Below, piece after piece: positions 26,001 to 34,003 of a DNA stretch of 64,000 bases. The stretch's first letter is position 1, and each line of letters begins with the position of its first letter. This stretch comes from Massilia sp. YIM B02443 (GTDB taxonomy: Bacteria > Pseudomonadota > Gammaproteobacteria > Burkholderiales > Burkholderiaceae_D). The notes beneath the pieces are model-generated. The model made no database searches. It was given only the letters and a program-made list of their open reading frames with translations, and had not been told where the DNA came from. Location: positions 1 to 64,000 of the forward strand of contig NZ_JASNRA010000020.1 of assembly GCF_030411955.1 (NCBI RefSeq), given 5' to 3'. The translations under genes were made by a program, and so were the position numbers.

Positions 26001-27190
26001 ATCACCACCCGCATCTCGGTGTCCATGAAGCACAGGCCGACCGGGGCCGAGGCGTACACCGTCTCGAGCTGGGCCTTGGAGCGTTCCAGCTCGCGGGTGC
26101 GCTCGGCCACCAGCGACTCCAGCCCGTTGCGGTAGTCCTGCAGCTCGGCGTCGACCTGGCGCAGGGCGTTGGCCACCGCATCGACTTCGCGGATGTCGCT
26201 CGGGGGCAGCACCAGCGGCTCGCCGCGCCCCAGGCGCTCGGCCGGCTCGGCCAGCGACTGCACCGAGCGCGCGATGTTCCCGCCCAGTGCCCAGGCCAGG
26301 CCAAGGCTGATCGCCAGCAGGGCGCCGACCACCGCCAGCGTGGCGCCGAGCGACTGCCCGAGCAGGGCACGCGCCGCGTCCTCGGGATAGCGGATCGCCA
26401 CCACCCAGCCGTGCGCGGTGGAGCGGGCGAAGGCGGCGTAGCCGGGATTGCCGGCCGCGTCTTCCACGCGCACGCTGCCGGTGTCGTGGGTGCCGGCCGC
26501 CTCGTCGAGCGCGGCAATCATCGGCGCGCCCAGGTGCTTGCCGGCGTCGGCGCTGCGCGAGACCATCTGGTGGCGGCGGTCGTAGATCTCGGCCACCCAG
26601 CCCTCGGGCAGGTGCTGGCTGTCGAGCAGTCCGGCCATGCGGCGCGGGCGCAGGTGCACCGACAGCACGTAGCGCACCTTGCCGTCCTTCCACACCGGGA
26701 CGTCGACCGACAGCGCGAACTGGCCGCCGGCGTCCAGCCGGTGCAGGCTGGAAGCGACCGTGTCGCCGGTGGCCCCGACGCGCCGGATGTCGTCTTCGTT
26801 GCCGCTGCGCGGCAGGCTGGAGCCGAACGGGTAGCGGGTATTCACCAGCGGGGTGCCGTCCGGCGCGCTCAGCACGAAGGCCTGGGCCGGGAATTCGGGG
26901 CGCAGCATGCGCCGCGTGACGCGGTGCACCGCCTCCAGGTCGCCGTTGTCGACCATCGCGGTACTGGCCAGCACGCGCGCGGCCGTCTCGCCGCTCTCGA
27001 TGTCGCGGTCGACCGCCGCCGCCAGCACCTCGGCCACGGTCTGGGCGTCGCTGGCCACGTGGGCACGCTCGCGCAGCGCGGCGTCGCGCGCCAGAAAGAA
27101 GTAGCCGACCAGGATCGGCAGCGCGCATGCCAGCACCAGCACGTACAGCTTGGCGCGGATCGAGGGCAATGGCAGGCGGGCGAACGACAA
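23069..27190 (-). CDS. Hybrid sensor histidine kinase with two PAS, two receiver and one HPt domain
   Basis: The product is about 1373 aa, an inner-membrane sensor. TM1 lies at about 17-36, a periplasmic dCACHE-like domain at 40-275 and TM2 at 283-305. HAMP follows at 305-360 and PAS domains at about 370-485 and 497-620. HisKA comes next with SHELRTP (His about 655), then HATPase with NLFGNAIKFT and DTGIGI. Receiver 1 has Asp in LDSAMPG (about 935) and receiver 2 Asp in LMDLQMP (about 1082). The C-terminal HPt carries HRLRG (about 1231). The phosphorelay His-Asp-His can pass phosphate to the coupled REC-GGDEF protein. TTG at 27190 was preferred because CCGGAG is 5 bases upstream; GTG at 27238 is the alternative and adds 16 residues. 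Confidence 0.9.
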   Translation of the reverse strand: MSFARLPLPSIRAKLYVLVLACALPILVGYFFLARDAALRERAHVASDAQTVAEVLAAAVDRDIESGETAARVLASTAMVDNGDLEAVHRVTRRMLRPEFPAQAFVLSAPDGTPLVNTRYPFGSSLPRSGNEDDIRRVGATGDTVASSLHRLDAGGQFALSVDVPVWKDGKVRYVLSVHLRPRRMAGLLDSQHLPEGWVAEIYDRRHQMVSRSADAGKHLGAPMIAALDEAAGTHDTGSVRVEDAAGNPGYAAFARSTAHGWVVAIRYPEDAARALLGQSLGATLAVVGALLAISLGLAWALGGNIARSVQSLAEPAERLGRGEPLVLPPSDIREVDAVANALRQVDAELQDYRNGLESLVAERTRELERSKAQLETVYASAPVGLCFMDTEMRVVMVNDYLADINGRPAREHAGRALSEILGPLGEEYEQCYRRVAETGRPMVEVESSAEAPSAPGHMRHWIASYFPVYGPDATLVGVSAVVLDITERKLLQQRERDHQEMFRALFEASGDAHLLVAYGAGYVSANQAAATLFGFADPQALQDESPASLSPLLQLDGRPSSEAALDYMRCALEQGRAAFEWLHQRVDGAVFHADVLLTRVDIGGVGMMQVTIRDISTRVAAEAALRATGEQLKDALHQAEQASRAKGEFLANMSHELRTPMNAIVGLARLLEEGQLGPRERSYVARMRTAARSLLGMLSDLLDFSRIEAGQLTLEAIPFRLDDVLSSVAVLSAPGAWAKGVEPVFAFDPGVPALLRGDALRLEQVLLNLFGNAIKFTDRGEIVLAIALAARDGDTVRLRFSVRDTGIGIAPEAQARIFEVFTQADSSTVRKYGGAGLGLSIARRLVQLSGGSLALESEAGAGATFHFELDFPVLEDAPAVAAGADAPLVLVADDNASARQALAAACAAFGWRVDTADGGQAALERMGAARYDYAFLDSAMPGLDGVALLAAARRQIGGALPRVCLLAADPELEHYAELAAELGVATVLGKPFTAATLQAAAARLQGDSASPGMPPPALAATPLAGSLPGLRVLLVEDNTINQEVASYILARAGALVAIAGNGQAALSMLGEHADYDVVLMDLQMPVMNGFEAAAAIRAAGLTLPIVAMTANALDEDRRRSLAAGMQAHLSKPIDVDELVATLSRLAPPAQPGATPVPALPAPLLPAPAAADAPVDIPGIDLASALPRFAGSVERFVDLFVRFADSQGATFAELRQEAEAGNRNAAWQLAHRLRGVTANLGALDAARAAQALEGALHDADAGTVLLRVAELGRALEVLAGSARQLARPVADMAAEAGAGLPGAGDGAALHESLARLRHLLENNNMKALADADALRPLLAAEAGAEAANALFDAVATLRFGEALRLVDGLMKET

Positions 27191-27425
27191 GGGGGCTCCG
27201 GTAGAGGGTAAAGGTGCGGGACGGCAAAACGCGCCCACCCGTCATGGTAGCGAACCTTACCCTTGCCGCATAGCATTGTGGCGCCGCTGACGGTCGAGGC
27301 CGTCATTACGCCGCAACATGGCGGTTTGACATTTTTGGCGTCGGCTGCAGCGCCGGCGCGGCATGGCGGCAACACCAGTGCAAAGGATTGATGATGCCAA
27401 ACGTTAATTTTGATGCTTTCTGGCA

Positions 27426-27431
27426 TAAAAT
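27426..27431 (+). promoter_or_regulatory. Possible -10 box of the msh operon
   Basis: TAAAAT lies 33 bases before the mshE start codon. GTTAAT/TTAATT at 27403-27409 could act as a poor -35. The short inverted repeat ATGCCA (27394-27399)/TGGCAT (27421-27426) overlaps this region and might be an operator. Confidence 0.35.
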
Positions 27432-27463
27432 CGACCCCTCAAGAAACAACGGTAGGGGAAAGC

Positions 27464-29167
27464 ATGGCAAGGCCAGAAAAAGTCCGCCTCGGCGAAGTGC
27501 TGATGCAGCAGAAACTCCTGAGCGAGGAGCAGCTCGAGCAGGCGCTGGCCGACCAGAAGCGTACCGGCCGCAAACTGGGGCGCGTCTTCGTCGAGAGCGG
27601 CTTCGTGACCGAAGACCAGATCTCGGGCGCGCTGGCGCGCCAGCTGAACATCCCCTACATCAACCTCAAGTTCTACAACATCAACGCCGACCTGGTGCGC
27701 CTGCTGCCGGAGACCGCGGCGCGGCGTTTCCGCGCGCTGGTGCTGGAAGACCGGCGCGAGACGCTGCTGGTGGGCGTGTCGGACCCGACCGACCTGTTCG
27801 CCTACGACGAGATCGCGCGCCTGCTCAAGAAGGCGGTCGAACTGGCGGTGGTCAACGAGACCGAAGTACTGGGCGCGATCGACCGCATCTACCGCCGCAC
27901 CGGCGAGATCACCGGCCTGGCGCGCGAGGTCGAGGCCGACCTGGGCGACGCATCGATCGACTTCGGCGCGCTGGCCGCCAACCCCGGACTGGAAGAAGCG
28001 CCGATCGTGAAACTCCTGCAATCGGTGTTCGACGACGCGGCCCAGGTGCGCGCCTCGGACATCCACATCGAGCCGCAGGACGGCCGGCTGCAGATCCGCT
28101 TCCGCATCGACGGCGTGCTGCACCTGCAGACCGAGGCCGACCTCAAGGTCGCGACGCCGCTGGCGCTGCGCCTCAAGCTGATGGCCGACCTGGACATCTC
28201 GGAAAAGCGCCTGCCGCAGGACGGCCGCTTTGCGGTCAAGGTGCGCAACCAGCGCATCGACGTGCGTATCTCGACCATGCCGACCCAGTACGGTGAATCG
28301 GTGGTGATGCGTCTCTTGAACCAGGCCGGCGCCAACCTGCGCCTGGACGCGATCGGCATGCCGGCGCGCCTGGTCGAGCGCTTCCGCCAGATCGTGGCCC
28401 GTCCCAACGGGCTGGTGCTGGTCACCGGGCCCACCGGCAGCGGCAAGACCACCACCCTGTACAGCGCGTTGTCGGAACTGAACTCGGTCGAGAAGAAGCT
28501 GATCACGGTCGAAGACCCGGTCGAGTACCGGCTGTCGGGCATCAACCAGGTGCAGGTCAACGACAAGATCGATCTGAACTTCGCGCGCGTGCTGCGCTCG
28601 GCGCTGCGGCAAGACCCGGACATCGTGCTGGTGGGCGAGATGCGCGACCAGGAAACCGCCCAGATCGGCCTGCGCGCCGCCATGACCGGCCACCTGGTGC
28701 TGTCGACGCTGCACACCAACGACGCTGCCTCGACTCCCTTGCGCCTGATGGACATGGGCGTGCCGCGCTATATGGTGGGCGGCTCGCTGCAGGCGGTGCT
28801 GGCGCAGCGCCTGGTGCGCGTGATCTGCGAGAGCTGCAGCACCGAGTACGCGCCGGCCGCGAACGAGGTCGACTGGCTGCGCTCCGAACTGCGCGAGCAT
28901 GCCGGGTCGACCCGTTTCTTCCACGGCAAGGGCTGCTCGCACTGCAACGGCACGGGGTATCGCGGCCGCACCGGGGTGTACGAACTGCTGGAGATGACGC
29001 GCCCCGTGACCGATGCGGTGAACCATCCCGACCCGTCGCATTTCCTGAAAGTGGCGCACGCCGAGATGGGCGGCGAGACGCTGCGCCGCCACGCGGTCAG
29101 CCTGGCGGTGCAGGGGCGCACCACGGTGGCCGAGGCGATGCGGGTCAGTAACCAGCTGGATGATTGA
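27464..29167 (+). CDS. mshE: MSHA-type pilus extension ATPase with MshEN c-di-GMP-binding domain
   Basis: The GspE/PulE-type ATPase drives pilus assembly from the cytoplasmic side. The product is 567 aa. Two tandem 24-residue MshEN motifs stand at the N terminus: the first starts RLGEVLMQQ at about residue 8, with Lys instead of the usual Gly at motif position 10; the second starts KLGRVFVESG at about 38. This domain binds c-di-GMP in Vibrio MshE. The Walker A is TGPTGSGKTTT (about 321-331), Walker B PDIVLVGEMRD, and CESC/CSHC form the zinc site (about 453-493). The start is supported by AGGGGA 6 bases upstream. It is the first gene of the pilus locus. Confidence 0.93.
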   Translation: MARPEKVRLGEVLMQQKLLSEEQLEQALADQKRTGRKLGRVFVESGFVTEDQISGALARQLNIPYINLKFYNINADLVRLLPETAARRFRALVLEDRRETLLVGVSDPTDLFAYDEIARLLKKAVELAVVNETEVLGAIDRIYRRTGEITGLAREVEADLGDASIDFGALAANPGLEEAPIVKLLQSVFDDAAQVRASDIHIEPQDGRLQIRFRIDGVLHLQTEADLKVATPLALRLKLMADLDISEKRLPQDGRFAVKVRNQRIDVRISTMPTQYGESVVMRLLNQAGANLRLDAIGMPARLVERFRQIVARPNGLVLVTGPTGSGKTTTLYSALSELNSVEKKLITVEDPVEYRLSGINQVQVNDKIDLNFARVLRSALRQDPDIVLVGEMRDQETAQIGLRAAMTGHLVLSTLHTNDAASTPLRLMDMGVPRYMVGGSLQAVLAQRLVRVICESCSTEYAPAANEVDWLRSELREHAGSTRFFHGKGCSHCNGTGYRGRTGVYELLEMTRPVTDAVNHPDPSHFLKVAHAEMGGETLRRHAVSLAVQGRTTVAEAMRVSNQLDD

Positions 29168-29177
29168 GACTTAGCTG

Positions 29178-30434
29178 ATGCCGTTCTTCGCTTATAAGGG
29201 CCGCGACGCGCGCGGCGCCCTGATGCAGGGCGTGCTGGAAGGCGCCGACAGCGCGGCGGTGGCCGACCAGCTGTTCGGCGCCGGCGTGACGCCGGTCGAG
29301 ATCACGCCGACGCGCAAGGCCAGCACCGGCGCCGGCGGCGCAGGCGGTGACCTGCGCGGCTGGCGCGAGCACCTGTTCGAGAAAAAGGTGACGTCGCTGG
29401 ACGTGCAGCTGTTCAGCCGCCAGATCTACACGCTGTTGAAATCCGGCGTGCCGATCATGCGCGGACTGGCCGGGCTGCAGGAGTCGGCGATCAGCAAGTC
29501 GTTCGCGCGTGTGATCAAGGACCTGCGCGAGTCGCTCGACGCCGGGCGCGAGCTGTCGATCGCGATGGCGCGCCATCCGGCCGTGTTCACGCCGTTCTAC
29601 CTGTCGATGGTGAAGGTGGGCGAGATGACCGGACGCCTGGAGGAAGTGTTCCTGCGCCTGTTCGACCACCTCGAGTTCGAGCGCGACATGCGGGAGCGGG
29701 TCAAGACGGCGCTGCGCTATCCGGGCTTCGTCGTGATCGCGATGGTCATTGCGATGACGGTGGTGAACGTCTGGGTGATCCCGCAGTTCTCCAAGGTGTT
29801 CGCCTCGTTCAATGCCGAGCTGCCGCTGATGACGCGCATCCTGCTCGGCGCGTCCAATTTCACGGTCGCCTGGTGGCCGGCGCTGGCGGCCGTCGCCGCA
29901 GGGGCGTTCCTGGGTTTGCGCGCCTGGACCGGTACCGCCAGGGGACGCCTGACCTGGGACCGCTACAAGCTGCGCCTGCCGATCGCCGGCAAGATCATCC
30001 ACAAGGCCACCATGGCGCGCTTCGCGCGCAGCTTCGCGCTGTCGCTGCGCAGCGGGGTGCCGATCGTGCAGGCCCTGAGCGTGGTGTCGCAGACCGCCGA
30101 CAACGCCTACCTGAGCATGCGCATCGAGCAGATGCGCGACGGCGTCGAGCGCGGCGACAGCATCCTGCGCACCTCGACCGCGGCCAGCGTATTCACACCG
30201 ATGGTGCTGCAGATGATTGCGGTGGGCGAGGAATCCGGTTCGCTCGACGACCTGATGGACGAGATCGCGCAGATGTACGAGCGCGAGGTCGACTACGAGC
30301 TCAAGACCCTGTCGAGCCAGATCGAGCCGGTCCTGATCGTGTTCCTGGGCGCGATGGTGCTGGTGTTGGCGCTCGGTATTTTCCTGCCGATCTGGGACCT
30401 GGGACAGGCGGCGCTGCGACCGAAAGCCGGGTGA
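29178..30434 (+). CDS. mshG: MSHA-type pilus inner-membrane platform protein (GspF/PilC family)
   Basis: The product is 418 aa. Two GspF domains (about 68-190 and 270-395) are each followed by membrane helices near 170-190, 220-240 and 380-400. It starts 10 bp after mshE, the usual partner. The platform protein couples ATPase motion to pilin extraction from the inner membrane. PFFAYKGRDARG at the start is typical for the family. Confidence 0.92.
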   Translation: MPFFAYKGRDARGALMQGVLEGADSAAVADQLFGAGVTPVEITPTRKASTGAGGAGGDLRGWREHLFEKKVTSLDVQLFSRQIYTLLKSGVPIMRGLAGLQESAISKSFARVIKDLRESLDAGRELSIAMARHPAVFTPFYLSMVKVGEMTGRLEEVFLRLFDHLEFERDMRERVKTALRYPGFVVIAMVIAMTVVNVWVIPQFSKVFASFNAELPLMTRILLGASNFTVAWWPALAAVAAGAFLGLRAWTGTARGRLTWDRYKLRLPIAGKIIHKATMARFARSFALSLRSGVPIVQALSVVSQTADNAYLSMRIEQMRDGVERGDSILRTSTAASVFTPMVLQMIAVGEESGSLDDLMDEIAQMYEREVDYELKTLSSQIEPVLIVFLGAMVLVLALGIFLPIWDLGQAALRPKAG

Positions 30435-30501
30435 GTGTGGCAAATAAGCTGGAAAGCGCCAGTTTTTGCCTTCAGGACATTTAATTTCCCAAGGTTCAAT
30501 G

Positions 30502-30507
30502 TAGAAT
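30502..30507 (+). promoter_or_regulatory. Possible -10 box of the major pilin gene
   Basis: TAGAAT lies 24 bases before the structured leader. No good -35 is visible at the right distance. A sigma-54 site with correct GG-N10-GC spacing was not found. Confidence 0.3.
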
Positions 30508-30530
30508 TGCCGCGTATCTCTCCCTCGGCA

Positions 30531-30621
30531 GTGTGCGAGGTGGGGAGCTCAGGGGAGGAAGCCCGGAAGCCCGGGTTACGACCGTCCCCATCGACAGAGT
30601 CTACAGCGGTCGTTCGCACAC
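30531..30621 (+). ncRNA. Candidate pseudoknotted cis-regulatory RNA leader of the major pilin gene
   Basis: Four perfect helices can form. P1 is GTGTGCGA (30531-30538) with TCGCACAC (30614-30621). P2 is CCCGG/CCGGG (30562-30566, 30571-30575) with loop AAGC. P3 is ACGACCG (30578-30584) with CGGTCGT (30607-30613). A pseudoknot helix joins TGGGGA (30541-30546) to TCCCCA (30585-30590) in the P3 loop. P1 and P3 abut at 30613/30614 and could stack. The pilin ribosome binding site (CGGAG, 30630-30634) lies 9 bases after P1. I recognise no known riboswitch class. Confidence 0.45.
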
Positions 30622-30642
30622 ACTTCTTACGGAGAGAAAAAT

Positions 30643-31107
30643 ATGAACAATGGTATGAAAATGAAAGCGCAAGGCGGCTTCACCCTGATCGAACTGATCG
30701 TCGTCATCGTGATCCTCGGTATCCTGGCCGCGACCGCGCTGCCGAAGTTTGCCAGCCTGAGCGGCGACGCACGTGCTGCCAGCCTGCAGGCGGCACGCGG
30801 CGCAATGGCCGCCACCTCATCCATGGCGCACGGTAAGTATCTGATCAAGCCGAGCATTACCACGCTCACCGTTGAAGGCGTCGAGATGACGATGAAGGAT
30901 GGCTACCCGGCCGGCGATACGCCGTTCGCCCGCGCCGCCGGCCTGGCCGACACCGACTACAAGGTGACTGCCGCCAACGGCGCCGTGACGGTCGTGCCGC
31001 TGAACGTTACCGCTGCGATCGAGGGCACCTGCTTCGTGCGCTACACCCAGGCAGCTTCGCTGAACGCCGCACCGACCTTCACCCAGGATCTGAGCAAGTG
31101 CGAGTAA
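30643..31107 (+). CDS. mshA: Type IV prepilin, MSHA-like major pilin
   Basis: The product is 154 aa. The type III leader ends KAQGG before FTLIELIVVIVILGIL, the conserved N-methyl helix with Glu at mature position 5, so the prepilin peptidase should cut after Gly12 and leave a 142-aa pilin. Two Cys near the C terminus (EGTCF and SKCE) can form the disulfide-bound D-region. GGAGAG precedes the ATG. It has its own structured leader and a strong terminator, as expected for an abundant subunit, and sits between mshG and mshI. No minor pilin genes (mshB, C, D, O, P, Q) are in the window. Confidence 0.92.
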   Translation: MNNGMKMKAQGGFTLIELIVVIVILGILAATALPKFASLSGDARAASLQAARGAMAATSSMAHGKYLIKPSITTLTVEGVEMTMKDGYPAGDTPFARAAGLADTDYKVTAANGAVTVVPLNVTAAIEGTCFVRYTQAASLNAAPTFTQDLSKCE

Positions 31108-31128
31108 TCCTGGCCTGAGCCGGCACAG

Positions 31129-31163
31129 CGGACACGGTCGCCTTATGCGACCGTGTCCGTTTT
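31129..31163 (+). terminator. Rho-independent terminator of the pilin gene
   Basis: CGGACACGGTCGC and GCGACCGTGTCCG form a perfect 13-bp stem around CTTAT, followed by TTTT, 22 bases after the stop codon. Confidence 0.93.
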
Positions 31164-31275
31164 ACGTTAACCGCTTTGCAGCTTCGGGGCGCAGCTACCG
31201 GTGCGCGAATGCGACGTCGACACACTGCTTTTGCCGGATCGGCGACATTTTGTGATTCCCGGAGTCAGTCTTGTC

Positions 31276-31281
31276 TATAAT
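31276..31281 (+). promoter_or_regulatory. Consensus -10 box before mshI
   Basis: A perfect TATAAT lies 47 bases before the mshI start codon and after the pilin terminator. TTGTGA at 31250-31255 is the nearest -35-like hexamer but its spacing of 20 bp is too long. Confidence 0.4.
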
Positions 31282-31327
31282 CAAGTCTTGATTCGCATCA
31301 TTTCGTTCGTACCGACGTTATCGGCTC

Positions 31328-32272
31328 ATGCGCCTGTTCAAAAAAACAAAGAAAAAAGAAGGCTGGCTGACCATCGCGATTGGACGCGAGGGCATCGCGG
31401 CTGCGAGCGTCGAACGCGCCGCCGGCGCCTTGCCCCGTGTGCGCTTCGTGCAGTTCACCGAGGAGAAAGCCGGAGCCAATGCGCTCGACAAGCTGGCGCG
31501 TGACGGCCTGGCCGCCGCGCGCCGCTGCACCACGTTGCTGGCCGGCGGCGAGTACCAGATCATGAACGTGGAAGCGCCCAACGTCCCGCGCGAGGAAGTC
31601 AAGACCGCCGTGCGCTGGCGCCTGAAGGACATCCTCGACTTCCCGGTAGCTGAAGCCACCATCGACGTGCTCGACATCCCGCTGGATGTCAATGCGCGCG
31701 CCCAGCAATCGCTGTTCGTGGTCGCCGCCAAAAACAGCGTGATCGCCCTGCGCCAGAAGCTCTTCCTGGACGCCAGGGTCGACCTCGACGCGATCGACAT
31801 CCCCGAGATGGCCCAGCGAAACGTCTCGGCCATGCTGGAGCCGGAAGGGCGCGGCGTGGCCATGCTGTCGTTCGGCGACGACGGCGGCCTGCTCACCGTC
31901 TCGTATCGCGGCGAGCTGTACCTGTCGCGCCGCTTCGACGTGACGCTGGCGCATTTGCTGGAACCCGACCACGATCGCAAGCACGCCAGCTTCGACAAGA
32001 TCACCCTTGAACTGCAACGCTCGCTCGACCATTTCGAACGCCAGTACTCCTTCATCAGCGTGTCCAAGCTGGTGCTGGGGCCGTCCACCGTGAGCGGGCT
32101 GGAAGAATACCTGTCGAGCAATCTGTACACGCCGGTCGAGACGCTCGACCTGGCCACCGTGTTTGATCTCGACGCCGTGCCCGAGCTGGCCGACAAGGCG
32201 CTGCAGCAGCGCTTCCTGCTGCCGCTGGGCGCTGCCCTACGCCAGGAGACAGGGGCGGGGAAAAGCGCATGA
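31328..32272 (+). CDS. mshI: MSHA biogenesis protein MshI (PilM-like)
   Basis: The product is 314 aa with an actin-like/PilM-type fold. It begins MRLFKKTKKKEGWLTIAIG, and EEVKTAVRWRLKDILDFP is typical of MshI. It is cytoplasmic or membrane-associated through the PilN-like partner encoded next, whose ATG overlaps this stop by 4 bases. It opens the six-to-seven-gene tight operon mshI-N behind the pilin terminator. Confidence 0.85.
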   Translation: MRLFKKTKKKEGWLTIAIGREGIAAASVERAAGALPRVRFVQFTEEKAGANALDKLARDGLAAARRCTTLLAGGEYQIMNVEAPNVPREEVKTAVRWRLKDILDFPVAEATIDVLDIPLDVNARAQQSLFVVAAKNSVIALRQKLFLDARVDLDAIDIPEMAQRNVSAMLEPEGRGVAMLSFGDDGGLLTVSYRGELYLSRRFDVTLAHLLEPDHDRKHASFDKITLELQRSLDHFERQYSFISVSKLVLGPSTVSGLEEYLSSNLYTPVETLDLATVFDLDAVPELADKALQQRFLLPLGAALRQETGAGKSA

Positions 32273-32928
32273 GCCAGCAGATCAACCTGTTCAACCCGGC
32301 GTTCCAGCCGCAGAAGCAGATCCTGTCGGTCGCCACCATGGGACTCGGCCTGGGCGTGCTGGTGCTGGGCATCGCCGCGCTGGCGGGCTTCGGCGCCATG
32401 CAAAGCGCCGAGCTGCGCCAGCAGGCGGCCGCCGGCGCAGCACGTCTCGAACAACGGCAAGCGCGCCTGGCCGCCGCCAACACCGAATTCGCGCCGCGCC
32501 GCAAGGACGAGACGCTGGAAGCCCGGATCGGCGACGCCGAACGCAAGCTGGCATCGCTGCGCCACATTGCCGGCGCGGTCGAGCGCGGTGAACTGGGCGA
32601 CACCGCCGGTCTGTCGGGATACTTCCGGGCGCTGGCGCGCCAGAGCGTGCAGGGCCTGTGGCTGACCGGCGTCACGGTAGCCGCCGGCGGCAGCCAGATC
32701 GGCATCAAGGGCCGCACGGTCGATGCCGCATTGGTGCCGGGTTACCTGAACCGCCTGACGCAGGAGCCGCTGATGCAGGGTAAGACCTTCGCCAGCCTGC
32801 AGATCGACCAGGCCGCGCCGCTGAGCGTGGCCGGGGGCGACGGCAAGCCAGTGGCGGCGGCCGCGCCCTACGTCGAATTCAGCCTGCAGTCGGTGCCCGA
32901 GACGCCGGCCCAGGGGGCGCGGCCATGA
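32269..32928 (+). CDS. PilN-like MSHA biogenesis protein
   Basis: The product is 219 aa. MSQQINLFNPAF at the N terminus is the conserved PilM-binding peptide of PilN proteins (INLF/INLLP). One membrane helix follows at about 20-42, then a periplasmic coiled coil (45-100) and a ferredoxin-like fold. It overlaps mshI and mshJ by 4 bases each, so expression should be coupled. In Vibrio this role is given to a second MshI-type gene. Confidence 0.85.
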   Translation: MSQQINLFNPAFQPQKQILSVATMGLGLGVLVLGIAALAGFGAMQSAELRQQAAAGAARLEQRQARLAAANTEFAPRRKDETLEARIGDAERKLASLRHIAGAVERGELGDTAGLSGYFRALARQSVQGLWLTGVTVAAGGSQIGIKGRTVDAALVPGYLNRLTQEPLMQGKTFASLQIDQAAPLSVAGGDGKPVAAAAPYVEFSLQSVPETPAQGARP

Positions 32929-33632
32929 AGGCGCAGCTGCTGCAACTGAAGGCGCGGATCGAGGCCTTGAGCCTGCGCGAGCGCGCCATGGTGTTCGCCG
33001 CCACCGCCGCCGTGATCGTATTCGCCGGCCATGCGCTGGTGCTGGCGCCGATGTTCGCCGAGCAGGCCGCGCTGCGCACCCAGGTCGCGCAGCAGCTCGA
33101 CGCCGCGACCGCGACCGATGCGGAAATCGCGGCGCGGGTGCAGGCGTTCCAGGTCGATCCGGACGCCGCTTCGCGCGCGCGCCTGAACAGCATCAACCAG
33201 GAACTGGGCCAGCTCGGCCAGCAGCTGCTGGCGATCGAGCACGGCCTGGTGCCGCCGGAGCGCATCGCGCCGCTGCTGGAATCGATCCTGCGCGCCAACG
33301 GCAAACTGAAGCTGGTGTCGGTGCGCACGCTGCCGGTCGAGCCGCTGTCCGGACCACCGGGCGCCACGCCTGCGCCGGCCGCACCAACTGAAGCTGCGCC
33401 GGCCACGGCGTCACCCGCGGCGGCTGCCGCGCCCTTGCTGTACCGCCACGGCGTCGAGCTCACCGTGCGCGGCAATTATCTCGACATGGTCGACACCATG
33501 AGCGCACTCGAGGCGCTGCCGACCCGGATGTTCTGGGGCCGCGCGCAGCTCGACGTGGAGGAGTATCCCGCCGCGCGCCTGACGCTGACCCTGCATACCC
33601 TGAGCCTGGACCGACAATGGATGAAGCTGTGA
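32925..33632 (+). CDS. mshJ: MSHA biogenesis protein MshJ (PilO-like)
   Basis: The product is 235 aa with a single membrane helix at about 21-41, a periplasmic coiled coil (46-105) and a C-terminal domain ending LHTLSLDRQWMKL. A Pro/Ala/Thr-rich linker lies at about 140-165. PilO-like proteins pair with PilN to connect the cytoplasmic PilM to the outer-membrane complex. It overlaps the preceding gene by 4 bases and the following one by GTGA. Confidence 0.85.
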   Translation: MKAQLLQLKARIEALSLRERAMVFAATAAVIVFAGHALVLAPMFAEQAALRTQVAQQLDAATATDAEIAARVQAFQVDPDAASRARLNSINQELGQLGQQLLAIEHGLVPPERIAPLLESILRANGKLKLVSVRTLPVEPLSGPPGATPAPAAPTEAAPATASPAAAAAPLLYRHGVELTVRGNYLDMVDTMSALEALPTRMFWGRAQLDVEEYPAARLTLTLHTLSLDRQWMKL

Positions 33633-33985
33633 AAAAATTGATCCTCACCGTGAGCGCGGGCCTGGCCCTGGCCCATCTGCCTGCCAGCGCGCAGGCGCTG
33701 CTCGACCCGACCCGCCCACCGGCCGGCATCGGCCAGACCGCGGGCGAGGCGGCCGCCAGCAGCGGCCCGCGCCTGCAGTCGATCCTGATTTCGCCGCGCG
33801 CCGGCGGACGCCACGTGGCGATCATCGACGGCGACACGGTGCGCCTTGGCGACACCTGGAAGGGCGCGCGCGTGGCCGCCATGACGCGCAACGAGGTGGT
33901 GCTGGTGCGCGGCGCCGAGCGCCAGGTGCTGCGCCTGGACGGACCGGTCGACACCGTGGCCGGCATGACGCCGGCCGCACAGTAA
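33629..33985 (+). CDS. mshK: MSHA biogenesis protein MshK (PilP-like)
   Basis: The product is 118 aa with a signal peptide (MKKLILTVSAGLALAHLPASAQA). The mature part starts LLDPTRPP, a typical MshK/GspC-homology start, and forms a small beta domain (LQSILISPRAGGRHVAIIDG...VRLGDTWKG). GTG at 33629 overlaps the mshJ stop as GTGA and puts MKKL at the start; the ATG at 33617 would add four acidic residues before the signal peptide. It should contact the secretin MshL in the periplasm. Confidence 0.82.
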   Translation: MKKLILTVSAGLALAHLPASAQALLDPTRPPAGIGQTAGEAAASSGPRLQSILISPRAGGRHVAIIDGDTVRLGDTWKGARVAAMTRNEVVLVRGAERQVLRLDGPVDTVAGMTPAAQ

Positions 33986-34003
33986 GCTGCATACGACACC
34001 ACG

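Noticed and set aside
23420-27211. Long open frame on the plus strand, 1263 codons
   Set aside because: It is antisense to the hybrid histidine kinase, rich in Arg/Gly/His/Gln without domains, a typical shadow.
30531-30621. Pilin leader as c-di-GMP-I riboswitch, RNase P RNA or twister ribozyme
   Set aside because: Conserved core sequences of the c-di-GMP-I aptamer are missing. The short GGGGAGGAA and AAGCCCGG strings recall RNase P and twister, but the length and the remaining conserved loops do not fit.
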